From: Paenibacillus brevis
GTDB taxonomy: Bacteria; Bacillota; Bacilli; Paenibacillales; Paenibacillaceae
Assembly: GCF_018919145.1 (NCBI RefSeq)
Contig: NZ_JAHLQJ010000021.1
Location: 1 to 64,000 of the forward strand
Length of the DNA: 64,000 bases
Reading direction: 5' to 3'
In this document: positions 34,301-42,851 of the stretch, in pieces
Position numbering within the stretch: the first letter of the stretch is position 1
Layout: each line of letters opens with the position of its first letter
Notes under the pieces: generated by a model
Database searches by the model: none
Told to the model about the DNA's origin: nothing
The model's input: the letters and a program-made list of their open reading frames with translations, nothing else
Position numbers and translations under genes: made by a program

Positions 34301-35392
34301 GTGAACAGAGCAACATTGCGCGCTAAAGAAAAAGCCCGGCAAGCGATATATCGGCAAGGATGGAACGAGGGATATCGATACGGGGGATGTGTGGCGGTCA
34401 TGGAACAAACCCCGGTGACAGCTCCTCCCAAGGAAGAGATCCGCATTCTTTATGTTCAGCAGGGCTTTGAATCCGTAGATCAGGGGATGATTGGGGCTCT
34501 GCGGGCTTTGGCTGGGGCATTGGAGGTTGCTAGCCCGGAAGAGATGCTTCAGAAAGCGGAGCAAACGAACCCCGATCTGGTGTTGGTAATGAATGGCTTG
34601 CATGTGTTTCCCGCCGAGCACAGCGAGCATATCGATCTGCTTCGCAGCCGGGGCATCCGGACCGCCGTCTGGTTTGTGGATGATCCCTACTTTACCGACA
34701 GATCACTGCCGCTTGCGAGGCATTACGATTATGTATTTACGCACGAGCTCTCCTGCGTTCCTTTTTACAGGGAAGCTGGCTGCAGCGAGGTCCATTATCT
34801 GCCCCTTGCCGCGGATTCGGAGCGATTTGCTCCCATCGAGCCGCCTCGTTCTTATCAATCCGATGTGTGCTTCATTGGCAGCGGATTTTGGAACCGGGTC
34901 GCTTTGTTTGACGAGCTGGCCCCTTATCTGTCGCGAAAAAAGGTTCGGATCATCGGTGGTTTATGGAGCAGGCTTCAGCAGCAAGAACTTCTTAGGCCTC
35001 ATATTCGCGAAGGATGGGTCGAACCGGGGGAAGCCCGGATCTATTATAACGGGGCGAAAATCGTCATTAATATGCATCGCCCTACGGAATCGGGCCAGGA
35101 TAACGCGAACACAGCCAATCTGCCCGGCCTGTCGATCAATCCCCGCACCTATGAGATCGCCGCATGCGGCGCCCTCCAAATTACAGATGTTCGAGAGGAT
35201 CTTCAGCGGTATTACCGGCCGGGATATGACATCGAGACATTTGGTTCAGCGGAGGAATTGAAGCACAAAATCGAATATTATTTGACGCATGAGCAGGAGC
35301 GTATCGAGATGGCCTGGAGGTCGCTCCGGACGACGAGGGAGCGGCACACCTATAGTGACCGCGCCGCACGAATGCTTGCCATCGTGAAATAA
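34301..35392 (+). CDS. CgeB-family glycosyltransferase with short YxxG tag
   Basis: 363 residues. The basic N-terminus is followed by tetrads YRQG WNEG YRYG (residues 17-28). The CgeB/Glyco_trans_1_2 body follows: WFVDDPYFTD, ELSCVPFYREAGC, HYLPLAAD, FIGSGFWNR, AKIVINMHRP, SINPRTYEIAACGALQI, YLTHEQER. CgeB of B. subtilis is a late mother-cell spore protein. GTG 34301 is preferred (AGG about 10 nt upstream); TTG 34292 abuts the AGG. A tandem paralogue follows. Confidence 0.8.
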   Translation: MNRATLRAKEKARQAIYRQGWNEGYRYGGCVAVMEQTPVTAPPKEEIRILYVQQGFESVDQGMIGALRALAGALEVASPEEMLQKAEQTNPDLVLVMNGLHVFPAEHSEHIDLLRSRGIRTAVWFVDDPYFTDRSLPLARHYDYVFTHELSCVPFYREAGCSEVHYLPLAADSERFAPIEPPRSYQSDVCFIGSGFWNRVALFDELAPYLSRKKVRIIGGLWSRLQQQELLRPHIREGWVEPGEARIYYNGAKIVINMHRPTESGQDNANTANLPGLSINPRTYEIAACGALQITDVREDLQRYYRPGYDIETFGSAEELKHKIEYYLTHEQERIEMAWRSLRTTRERHTYSDRAARMLAIVK

Positions 35393-35416
35393 GGAAATCC
35401 CCCAAGGAGAGTGGAA

Positions 35417-36592
35417 ATGTTGGCGAAACCTTACGGAGAGACGGAAATTGTAAAAAGAAGGAGCGGAAGAGCAAGACAGCCAAAGGCGGCAGTGATGGCT
35501 CCTGAAGAGATACCGATAAGACAACTGGGCAGAAACGTCGGCCTCCAGGACGGATTTGACGAAGGATATTTACGCGGGAGAATGGACGTTTTAACGAGCA
35601 GACCGGCTCCTGTGTTTCCATTAAGACAGATTCATGTCTTATATATTACGTCAGGCAAGGAGTATCCTTATTCGCCGGTTGATGATGGGATTCAGGAGAC
35701 CCTTCGCTTGCTTGCCGCCAACGTCACGGTTACGAATCCGTCCCAGGCTGTCGCCCAGCTGGCAGCCGAAATCAGACCGGATCTTGTATTGGCGCTGGAT
35801 GGGTGGAATTTGCCTCTCGAGCAGGTCGACGAAATCCGTGGAATGGGGATCAGGACAGCGCTCTGGCTGACGGATGATCCTTATTATACGGATGTCACTG
35901 CCGGGCTTACGCTGCACTATGATTACATTTTTACGCTGGAACTGAGCTGTGTTGATTTTTATCGGCAAAATGGCTGCGCCAATGTTCATTATCTCCCTTT
36001 CGCGGCTTATACCAACTATTATCGGCCGCTTCGCGATCGTGCGGCTAACCGGCGCAATTTGTCCTTTGTGGGCAGCGCCTTTTGGAACCGGGTCGACTTC
36101 TTCCGGCCAATCCTTAATGAGTTGATGGATCGCGGACTTTACATTAACGGGTTTTGGTGGGATCGGTTGTTCGAGCCCGGCACATACCCCGGCAGAGTTG
36201 AGATGGACAAATGGATGGGGCCACAAGAGACGGCGGAAGTCTATAGCAGCAGCAAAATTGCGATCAACCTGCATCGGGCGTACAACGACGTCTCGGTAAA
36301 TAACAATGCCGCGATGATCGAGGCGCTGTCCCCGAATCCCCGTACCTTCGAAATTGCGGCCAGCGGTACCCTGCAAATTGTGGATGTCCGCAGCGATATA
36401 GCAAGATTTTATACGCCTGGCGTAGAGATAGAGACATTCAGTTCACAGGAGGAATTGCTCGGGAAGATAGATTTCTATTTGAATCATGAGAAGGAGCGCC
36501 GTGAAATCGTGCTCCGTGCCTTGGACCGGACCTTAAAGGAGCATACCTATACCCACAGAGTAAACGAACTTCTGACGGTCATCTTTGGATAA
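35417..36592 (+). CDS. CgeB-family glycosyltransferase, tandem paralogue, with YxxG tag
   Basis: 391 residues. N-terminal basic patch (KRRSGRAR), then LQDG FDEG YLRG (residues 43-54). The body aligns with the preceding protein: LWLTDDPYYTD, ELSCVDFYRQNGC, HYLPFAAYTN, FVGSAFWNRVDFF, SKIAINLHRAYND, SPNPRTFEIAASGTLQIVDV, YLNHEKER. GT-B fold by family; donor unknown. AAGGAGA lies 6 nt before ATG 35417; the GTG at 35411 directly abuts the SD and is unlikely. Confidence 0.82.
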   Translation: MLAKPYGETEIVKRRSGRARQPKAAVMAPEEIPIRQLGRNVGLQDGFDEGYLRGRMDVLTSRPAPVFPLRQIHVLYITSGKEYPYSPVDDGIQETLRLLAANVTVTNPSQAVAQLAAEIRPDLVLALDGWNLPLEQVDEIRGMGIRTALWLTDDPYYTDVTAGLTLHYDYIFTLELSCVDFYRQNGCANVHYLPFAAYTNYYRPLRDRAANRRNLSFVGSAFWNRVDFFRPILNELMDRGLYINGFWWDRLFEPGTYPGRVEMDKWMGPQETAEVYSSSKIAINLHRAYNDVSVNNNAAMIEALSPNPRTFEIAASGTLQIVDVRSDIARFYTPGVEIETFSSQEELLGKIDFYLNHEKERREIVLRALDRTLKEHTYTHRVNELLTVIFG

Positions 36593-36694
36593 CCCCTGTC
36601 CCTGCTTTTCCTGCCCGCTGTGATGTTCTGGCCTCACTTCTATTCGGGTAATAGCATTCTCAAATATATGACAATGCCCGTACTATAGCTGTAC

Positions 36695-36724
36695 CTGTCA
36701 AAGCGCTAGGAGACACATATAATA
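36695..36724 (+). promoter_or_regulatory. promoter of rfbF
   Basis: CTGTCA (36695-36700), 17-bp spacer, TATAAT (36718-36723): a good sigma-A promoter. The overlapping CATATAATA (36716-36724) also fits a sigma-K -10, but no AC lies at the right distance. Confidence 0.55.
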
Positions 36725-36767
36725 TCTTATACTTCTTCCAAACCTCTTTATAGAATGGAGAATGCTC

Positions 36768-37538
36768 ATGAAAGTTGTGATACTTGCAGGAGGGTTGGGT
36801 ACCAGGATCAGCGAAGAGACCCAAACGAAGCCGAAGCCGATGGTCCAGATCGGCGATAAACCGATACTTTGGCATATTATGAAAATTTACAGCTATTTCG
36901 GATACAACGAATTTATCATCTGTCTCGGATATAAGGGAGAAGCCGTTAAGGAATACTTTGCTAATTATGTTCGTAATCATTCCAATGTGACATTTGAATA
37001 TCCCAGCGGGAACTCTCAATTTCACAATATACAGGTCGAACCTTGGAAGGTGACGCTTATCGACACAGGCAGCAAAACGATGACGGGGGGGAGGATCAAA
37101 CGAATCCAGCCGTATGTTGGCGATGAACCATTTATGCTGACTTACGGTGATGGATTGTGTGATGTATCTCTTAAGGATCTGGAAGCGTATCACAAATCCC
37201 ATGGGAGACTTGCTACCGTAACCGCCGTCCAACCTGCAGGCCGATTCGGCGCGCTTTCGATCGAGGAAGACGGAACCGTAAACCGGTTTAACGAAAAAAT
37301 CAAAGGGGACGGCAAATGGGTAAACGGCGGCTTTTTTGTATTGCAGCCGGAAGTCTTTGACTATTTGACGGATGATACAACAGTATTTGAACAGGAACCG
37401 CTAGTAAATCTTGCTGCGGGAGGACAGCTTCGTGCTTACAGGCATGATGGCTTCTGGTATGCGATGGATACATTGCGGGACAAAAGCCATTTGCAATCCC
37501 TTTGGAGCTCCGGGCAAGCTCCTTGGAAAGTGTGGTAA
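36768..37538 (+). CDS. rfbF: glucose-1-phosphate cytidylyltransferase
   Basis: Makes CDP-glucose from CTP and glucose-1-phosphate, the first step of CDP-deoxysugar synthesis. 256 residues; VVILAGGLGTRISEETQTKPKPMVQIGDKPILWHI is the RfbF signature (GLGTR, then TKPKPM), followed by YGDGLCDV, RFGALSI, NGGFFVLQPEVFDYL and WYAMDTLRDK. ATG 36768 has ATGGAG at 7 nt. Own promoter and terminator. The RfbG dehydratase lies 3 kb away on the other strand. Confidence 0.92.
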   Translation: MKVVILAGGLGTRISEETQTKPKPMVQIGDKPILWHIMKIYSYFGYNEFIICLGYKGEAVKEYFANYVRNHSNVTFEYPSGNSQFHNIQVEPWKVTLIDTGSKTMTGGRIKRIQPYVGDEPFMLTYGDGLCDVSLKDLEAYHKSHGRLATVTAVQPAGRFGALSIEEDGTVNRFNEKIKGDGKWVNGGFFVLQPEVFDYLTDDTTVFEQEPLVNLAAGGQLRAYRHDGFWYAMDTLRDKSHLQSLWSSGQAPWKVW

Positions 37539-37549
37539 CCAGTAACGAG

Positions 37550-37598
37550 AACCGCTGTACGGACACTTTTGTGGCAGAGTGTCTTGCAGCGGTTTTTG
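37550..37598 (+). terminator. intrinsic terminator after rfbF
   Basis: AACCGCTG pairs with CAGCGGTT, inner GACAC/GTGTC, followed by TTT and a T-rich tail. Confidence 0.85.
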
Positions 37599-37640
37599 AT
37601 TTTTAGTTAGGATAGAATACATGCTGGGGGTAAATAAGCA

Positions 37641-37685
37641 AAAGCGCGGATACCAAGGGACTATGCCCTTCGGAATCCGCGCTTT
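37641..37685 (-). terminator. terminator of the reverse-strand CDP-sugar operon
   Basis: AAAGCGCGGAT (37641-37651) pairs with ATCCGCGCTTT (37675-37685); the inner AAGGG/CCCTT adds to the stem. A T-rich tail follows on the reverse strand. Confidence 0.8.
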
Positions 37686-37692
37686 GCTGTGT

Positions 37693-38823
37693 TTATTCGT
37701 CGTAGGAACGGATGCTTTCCTTCACGTGTTCGATTTCTTCTGCCGTCAAATCAGGGAACAACGGCAGGGTGACCAGTTGTTTCCAGACTGACTCCGCAAC
37801 CGGCGTTTCTCCGGCAAACTTCATGAACAAAGGCTGCATCGGAAGCGGCATATAATGAACGCCTGTCGACACGCCCCGAGTCTGCATGTGGGCGATGAAT
37901 CGTTCCCTGTCCTGTACCCGTACGATAAATGCCCAATAAGAAGAATCTTGCAAATGGTAGGGAATGGCTGGATGAATATAATCCAGGTCCTTGATGGCGT
38001 TCAAATACTGCCCGATAATGCGTTCTCTTCTCCGATTCATGACGTCAAGCTTTTGCAATTGAACGAGACCGATCGAGGCCATCAGATCATTCATATTGTA
38101 TTTATAGCCGATGTCAGAGATTTCGTAATACCAGCCGTTTGTATCCGGGCTTCCCATTTCAGACTGTTCATAACGTACCCACGTATCCTTGTTGATGCCG
38201 ATCCAGCGGACATGTCTGAGCGGATTCAGGAGCTCGGGATCATCAAAGGAGATCATGCCTCCGTCGCCGGTCGTCATGCATTTTTTCTCTTCGAAGCTGT
38301 AACAGCCGATATCCCCCCAGGTTCCCAGCGATTTGCCTTTATATTTGCCGCCGGCGGTGTGGGCGCAATCTTCAATGACTTTGAGACTACGCAATTTCGC
38401 CCATGCGACTAGTTCGTCCATTGGCACCGGGTGACCTCCGAAATGAACAGGCATTACAGCGACGCAATCTTTGTCGAATTTTCTATCGAGGTCCTCGAGG
38501 CTGATTCCAAGTGTTGTTTCATCTACATCGACAAAGACCGGGATAAGCCGGTTATACAGAATCGCCATTGCGGTTGAAGCGAACGTCAAGGCGGGAACCA
38601 GCACTTTTTTTCCTTCGGGGAACCGATAAGCGGCAAGAGCCAGATGGAGTGCTGCTGTGCAGGAATTCACCCCCACTGACTCCTTAGAGCCGATATACTG
38701 ACTCCACCGCTGTTCGAATTCCGTCACTTTCGGCCCTAAGCCGAGCCATGCCTTTTTGAACGAGTCCTGTATGCTTTCAAGCTCCTCTTTGCCGACGGAA
38801 GGTTTAAATAATCTGACTTTCAT
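37693..38823 (-). CDS. DegT/DnrJ/EryC1/StrS sugar aminotransferase
   Basis: 376 residues. PLP-dependent aminotransferase acting on nucleotide-linked ketosugars. NSCTAALHLAL (PLP pocket), TFASTAMA, DVDETT, HFGGHPVPMDEL, VIEDCAHTAGG and SFEEKKCMTTGDGGM, where the second Lys is at the Schiff-base position. The retained Lys argues for an aminotransferase rather than a DdhC-type 3-dehydrase, which has His there. ATG 38823 is 6 nt after AAGGCGGG. Last gene of the operon with the CDP-glucose dehydratase; likely substrate CDP-4-keto-6-deoxyhexose (inferred). Confidence 0.88.
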   Translation of the reverse strand: MKVRLFKPSVGKEELESIQDSFKKAWLGLGPKVTEFEQRWSQYIGSKESVGVNSCTAALHLALAAYRFPEGKKVLVPALTFASTAMAILYNRLIPVFVDVDETTLGISLEDLDRKFDKDCVAVMPVHFGGHPVPMDELVAWAKLRSLKVIEDCAHTAGGKYKGKSLGTWGDIGCYSFEEKKCMTTGDGGMISFDDPELLNPLRHVRWIGINKDTWVRYEQSEMGSPDTNGWYYEISDIGYKYNMNDLMASIGLVQLQKLDVMNRRRERIIGQYLNAIKDLDYIHPAIPYHLQDSSYWAFIVRVQDRERFIAHMQTRGVSTGVHYMPLPMQPLFMKFAGETPVAESVWKQLVTLPLFPDLTAEEIEHVKESIRSYDE

Positions 38824-38837
38824 ATCCATCCCGCCTT

Positions 38838-39512
38838 TCAATTCGGTAAATTGCTTTGATGCAGCTTCAGAAACACTTCCCTTTTGATTCGCATCGTGGC
38901 CAGCTCACGTTCGGGAGGGGGGCTTGATCCGGGCTGTCCTGGAACCCAGCGGGTCACACCATTCTCCTCCAGCTTGATGAGCGGAGTTCTTTCGATTTCT
39001 TCAGCTCCAAGACCTTCATACAAACGAATAGCCCGATAATTGTCCGCGACAACGCGGATGAAGCCTTCCATAACGTCAAGCTCCTCGATCGACCAAATGC
39101 CAAGCGTAATCAGAGCATATATCATGATGTTTCCGAACTTCCCCTTCCGCCCCCGAAGCAGGTTATCGAATTCGCACTGTTTCTTGAGCGGATCATAATG
39201 CAGGAGTCCTACTTGGCCCACGGGGGTATATTCCTCGTCGTCCACAAAGAACAAAATCCGGTCATCCGCGCTCCACACTTGCTCCAGCCACCGTGCGGTT
39301 CCGGCTTCCGACAAGGGAAACCGTGTCGTAAACCAATCTGCAGAGGCTTCCCTCCATTCGGCAATCAGTTTGATTTCAGCCGGATTTTGAAGCGTATCGC
39401 CTGTGATCGGCCTTAATCTGCCGCGAACAACGCCTTTGACGTTAATCGGAATGCAGCGGTCAGCGATAGAGCTTGCTGATGTTTGTTTATAGCTTCGCAG
39501 TATCTCCTTCAT
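38838..39512 (-). CDS. GNAT N-acetyltransferase (candidate amino-sugar acetyltransferase)
   Basis: 224 residues. The GNAT core is visible in GRLRPITGDTL, VGQVGLLHYDPLKKQCEFDNLLRGRKGKFGNIMIYAL (acetyl-CoA loop) and FIRVVADNYRAIRLYEGLGAEE. It ends with a Pro/Glu-rich segment and a final basic helix. Adjacent to a sugar aminotransferase in one operon, so it may N-acetylate the new amino group; this is inferred from context. SD AAGGGAT precedes the ATG. Confidence 0.8.
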   Translation of the reverse strand: MKEILRSYKQTSASSIADRCIPINVKGVVRGRLRPITGDTLQNPAEIKLIAEWREASADWFTTRFPLSEAGTARWLEQVWSADDRILFFVDDEEYTPVGQVGLLHYDPLKKQCEFDNLLRGRKGKFGNIMIYALITLGIWSIEELDVMEGFIRVVADNYRAIRLYEGLGAEEIERTPLIKLEENGVTRWVPGQPGSSPPPERELATMRIKREVFLKLHQSNLPN

Positions 39513-39548
39513 GTAGAACGATCCCTTCTGTTCTCACATAGCCTAGGT

Positions 39549-40316
39549 TTAGGCAAAGCCCCGAAGCTTTGCAAATCTTTCAAACACTTTATAGTCCATC
39601 TCGGCAATTTTTTGTGCGTATTTACTTTGGGAGAGTTGCTCGGGATGGAACCGCAGATAGCTTAACGGCTGGACGAGATAGATAGCATGCCCCCGGGTCA
39701 TGAGACTGAACCAGGAGGCCATATCGACCGCAAAAAGCACTTGTTTCCCGGCGAGTACACCGAATGGTTCGGTAAGGTCTCTTCTGCGGAATAATGCCGT
39801 AGTCGGTTCACCGATGTAGTTGGTTCTGTCTTGAAGCATATCCCGCGTCAAAACCCCGCCATCAATGACCGTATCTACCGGACGGAGCAGCTTGAACGTT
39901 CCGATCGGGGGAACAAAGACATGTTTTCCTTTACTATCAATGACTCTTCTTTGGGATGTGACAAGCACGACGTTCGTATGGCTAAGAATATGACGCATCA
40001 TAATTTCAATTTTGCGGGGATGAAACAAATCATCATCATTCAGATAATTAATATACTCGCCGTTAGCGAGATTGAGGAGTTGCTGCTGGTTGGCAATCGG
40101 ACCGATATTTCCGGAATGATGATAATAACGAATCGCCGAGCCGCGAGGGTGTGACCGGTGTTTCGCAACGATTTGCTCTGTCAAATTGTTCGTGCTGTTA
40201 TCGCCGACGACAATTTCGATATTGGGATAGGTTTGTATCAATGCGCTAGCCAAAGCCTGTTCAAAATATTCCGGACGATTATGAGTCGGGATCAAAATAC
40301 TTACCAAGGGGTTCAT
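39549..40316 (-). CDS. GT2 family glycosyltransferase
   Basis: 255 residues. VSILIPTHNRPEYFEQAL, IEIVVGDNST, NGEYINYLNDDDLFHP (DxD), and a C-terminal LRFHPEQLSQSKY. Three ATGs follow each other (40322, 40319, 40316); the GGAG spacing favours the last. Within the CDP-sugar operon; likely transfers the operon's sugar product. Confidence 0.85.
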   Translation of the reverse strand: MNPLVSILIPTHNRPEYFEQALASALIQTYPNIEIVVGDNSTNNLTEQIVAKHRSHPRGSAIRYYHHSGNIGPIANQQQLLNLANGEYINYLNDDDLFHPRKIEIMMRHILSHTNVVLVTSQRRVIDSKGKHVFVPPIGTFKLLRPVDTVIDGGVLTRDMLQDRTNYIGEPTTALFRRRDLTEPFGVLAGKQVLFAVDMASWFSLMTRGHAIYLVQPLSYLRFHPEQLSQSKYAQKIAEMDYKVFERFAKLRGFA

Positions 40317-40318
40317 CA

Positions 40319-40885
40319 TCATCTCTCCTTTATTTTTTGCTGCTGAATTCGTTTGAATTCATCAAGCGAAGGAAGGGAAAGGTCCCTTTCCGAAATGACG
40401 GGTTTCAGAATGGGCCAGGTGATACGCAGGCTTTCGTCGTTCCAGATAACGCCGCCTTCATGCTGGGGAGCATAAGGCTGGTCGGTCTTGTACACGATCT
40501 CGCAATCATCCGTAAGCGTACAGAAGCCATGGGCGAAGCCTTTTCCGATATAGACCATTCGCTGGTTGTTCTCAGTCAGTAAAATGGAATCCCACTGACC
40601 GTAGGTGGGAGAGCCGGGCCGCAAATCGACGAATACATCGAAAATGCCTCCTCTGGCCGCCCGGACCAGCTTTGTCTCCGCATAGATCCCGTGCTGTAAA
40701 TGCAGTCCGCGGAGTGTTCCCTTTTTCGCTGAGAACGACCGGTTCTCCTGGATCCACTCTCCTGTTAGCCCGTGCTCTTGAAAGATCTTCTGGTCATAGA
40801 TGCGGGTAAAATGTCCGCGATGATCTTGCTTGGGTTGGAGGATGATTTCGTAAACCCCTTGCAATTTGCAAGGCTGAATGATCAT
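40319..40885 (-). CDS. RmlC-like dTDP/CDP-4-dehydro-6-deoxyhexose epimerase
   Basis: 188 residues, cupin fold. Family signatures: DHRGHFTRIYDQ, WIQENRSFSAKKGTLRGLHLQ (His base) and VYIGKGFAHGFCTLTDDCEIVYKTD (Tyr acid region), and RITWPI near the end. Normally acts on dTDP-4-keto-6-deoxyglucose, but its place directly after the CDP-glucose 4,6-dehydratase (ATGA overlap) suggests the CDP analogue as substrate. Ends next to the GT2 gene. Confidence 0.88.
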   Translation of the reverse strand: MIIQPCKLQGVYEIILQPKQDHRGHFTRIYDQKIFQEHGLTGEWIQENRSFSAKKGTLRGLHLQHGIYAETKLVRAARGGIFDVFVDLRPGSPTYGQWDSILLTENNQRMVYIGKGFAHGFCTLTDDCEIVYKTDQPYAPQHEGGVIWNDESLRITWPILKPVISERDLSLPSLDEFKRIQQQKIKER

Positions 40886-41997
40886 CCTGTCTGTGCTCCC
40901 TTCATATATTCGTTGATTTGCCGCAGGCTCAATGCTCGCATATCTTCCTGCCGATGCCAGGCTTTATACCATTCAACGGTATGAGTGACAGCGGGGCCGA
41001 GGCCCCAGCGCGGCTGCCAGCCAAGTTCCTGCCTGGCCATGGAACTGTCCAGACTGAGGTAGTGGGCTTCATGGGGCTGTTTGGCGCTAAGCTCACTGGC
41101 AAAGGAGGCGCCTTCTCCCCACTCCTTGCATAGAAGACCCGCAAGCTGTTCGACGGAAGCAGAGCTGGTGTGATCAGGGCCGAAGTTCCATCCTTTGGCA
41201 AATATCGCTTTTGATGTCGCTAGATTCTGCGCCAGTAGCAGATATCCGGATAAGGGCTCAAATACATGCTGCCAAGGACGAATCGCCTTCGGGTTGCGCA
41301 GCAGGATCGGCCGTTGCTCCAGAATGGCCCGAATACCGTCCGGAACCAGGCGGTCTTTGCTCCAGTCCCCGCCGCCTATTACATTGCCGGCTCTTGCAGT
41401 AGCGACAGGTACAATCGAAGCGGCGGAATCCGAGGGGTGAAAGAAAGCGCGGCGGTAACTGTCGGTAATAATTTCAGACCCGGCCTTGCTGCCGGAGTAA
41501 GGATCGGCTCCGCCCAGAGCGTCGGTTTCGCGGTATCCGTAGGCCCATTCCCTGTTGTCGTAGCATTTATCGGTCGTGACATTAATGACGGCCGAGATCC
41601 TTAAGCCGCGCCTGACGGTCTGCCTGACCGCTTCTAATAAATGAACGGTTCCCATCATGTTGACTTCGAATGTGGTAACCGGGTCATTATACGACTCCCT
41701 GACAAGGGGTTGGGCGGCCATATGAATAACGATATCCGGGGCGGTCTCGCAGAGTGCTGCCAATAAGGAAGCAAGATCGCGGATATCACTATAATAAGAA
41801 GGTATAATCTCATCCATTCGGCAAATCTCGTAAATGCTGGGCTTGGTGGCAGGTTCAAGAGAATAGCCGGTGACCTGTGCGCCCATCGAATGCAGCCACA
41901 TACTTAGCCATGTCCCCTTAAACCCTGTATGACCGGTCAAAAACACCTTTTTTCCTTTCCAGAAGCCGGGGCACGGCTCCGGCTTGTCGAGCGCCAT
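40882..41997 (-). CDS. rfbG: CDP-glucose 4,6-dehydratase
   Basis: Makes CDP-4-keto-6-deoxyglucose. 371 residues of the extended SDR type: VFLTGHTGFKGTWLSMWL (NAD loop), HMAAQPLVRESYNDP, TTDKCYDNREWAYGYRETDALGGADPYSGSKAGSE holding the YxxxK pair, GNVIGGGDW, IRPWQHVFEPLSGYL. All are diagnostic of RfbG. GGAGGAGA precedes the ATG. First gene of the reverse-strand operon rfbG, epimerase, GT2, GNAT, aminotransferase. Confidence 0.93.
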   Translation of the reverse strand: MALDKPEPCPGFWKGKKVFLTGHTGFKGTWLSMWLHSMGAQVTGYSLEPATKPSIYEICRMDEIIPSYYSDIRDLASLLAALCETAPDIVIHMAAQPLVRESYNDPVTTFEVNMMGTVHLLEAVRQTVRRGLRISAVINVTTDKCYDNREWAYGYRETDALGGADPYSGSKAGSEIITDSYRRAFFHPSDSAASIVPVATARAGNVIGGGDWSKDRLVPDGIRAILEQRPILLRNPKAIRPWQHVFEPLSGYLLLAQNLATSKAIFAKGWNFGPDHTSSASVEQLAGLLCKEWGEGASFASELSAKQPHEAHYLSLDSSMARQELGWQPRWGLGPAVTHTVEWYKAWHRQEDMRALSLRQINEYMKGAQTG

Positions 41998-42154
41998 TTC
42001 ACCATCTCCTCCTTTCCATTATTTAAATGAATGAAGATAGCAGATCGTTCAGAGGCATCATATGGTTTGGATAAGAACTCTGAAACTGGCAAGAAACTAC
42101 TGGACTATTAAATTTTTAAAATATGTATTCATCCAAGCACGAGATTCTTTTCGG

Positions 42155-42163
42155 CATAGAATA
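42155..42163 (+). promoter_or_regulatory. sigma-K-like -10 upstream of the 42187 gene
   Basis: CATAGAATA, a perfect CATAnnnTA, about 10 bp before the SD. The AC at 42139 is 14 bp away, shorter than the usual 16-17. Confidence 0.35.
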
Positions 42164-42186
42164 GCACGAGAAGGGAGGGATATTGG

Positions 42187-42696
42187 ATGAATGAATTGGA
42201 AACTAGATTGCAGCAGGTTACCACCATGTTGCAAGGATATGTTGGTGACGAGAATCATCCGCTTGGTAAATTGTTCAGAGCTCTAGGTGAACTTCAAACA
42301 AATACAGATGCTGCACAAAGCAGTGGGGCAACTGAGCCATCAATAGCTCAATTCCAGCAGCAAATGGCCGCGCTAAACCTGGATGACGAGCAGAGAAGCG
42401 AACTTCAAACCGCGCTTGCGTCAGCGGCACGCGAAGAGGCAGCCGGCACGGTTCCGGCCGCAGCGGGATTCAGCCCGCAAATTTTGAATGATCTTGTGGC
42501 TCAACTGAACAGCATTGATAAGCTGATCAGAGATCCGCAGGTGAATCCGCAAACTGCTCTTTCCTCGATTCGTCCATTCTACGATCAGCTTAATTCGGTG
42601 CTTACGAATGTTGCAGGATCCTTCAACCTGGATGGGAATGCGCTTCTTGGCAATTTGCAGACTATGCTGAGAAATCAGACGCAGATTCGCTTATGA
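42187..42696 (+). CDS. hypothetical helical protein (169 aa)
   Basis: Not recognised. Predominantly helical, Gln/Ala/Leu-rich, no Cys, no signal peptide. The N-terminal helix reads LETRLQQVTTMLQGYV; the middle is Ala-rich (TALASAAREEAAGT); the C-terminus has PFYDQLNSVLTNVAGSFN. The style resembles the small helical proteins at 31234-32201. GGGAGG 8 nt before the ATG. Monocistronic, terminator directly after; divergent from the CDP-sugar operon. Confidence 0.72.
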   Translation: MNELETRLQQVTTMLQGYVGDENHPLGKLFRALGELQTNTDAAQSSGATEPSIAQFQQQMAALNLDDEQRSELQTALASAAREEAAGTVPAAAGFSPQILNDLVAQLNSIDKLIRDPQVNPQTALSSIRPFYDQLNSVLTNVAGSFNLDGNALLGNLQTMLRNQTQIRL

Positions 42697-42710
42697 TCTT
42701 TTGACGAAGG

Positions 42711-42757
42711 AGGCTCTCTCGAAAGGCGCTTAAGCCTTTATTAGAGAGCCTTTTTTT
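42711..42757 (+). terminator. intrinsic terminator
   Basis: AGGCTCTCT pairs with AGAGAGCCT around a long loop, followed by a 7-T run. Confidence 0.9.
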
Positions 42758-42851
42758 AGATTATGGAGCTTACAAGTTTCATGGACATGGTATGTGCCCG
42801 AATTTTAAGGCTCGTACCTGTGCGCCTGCCGTGCCATTACGCGGCTATTGC

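Noticed and set aside
34593..35261. Forward open frame of about 222 codons in another frame of the CgeB gene
   Set aside because: Shadow frame of the supported gene at 34301; no SD and no family features.
37693..38823. DdhC-type CDP-4-keto-6-deoxyglucose 3-dehydrase
   Set aside because: The Schiff-base Lys is kept (SFEEKKCM), whereas DdhC-type enzymes have His. No DdhD-type reductase is nearby.
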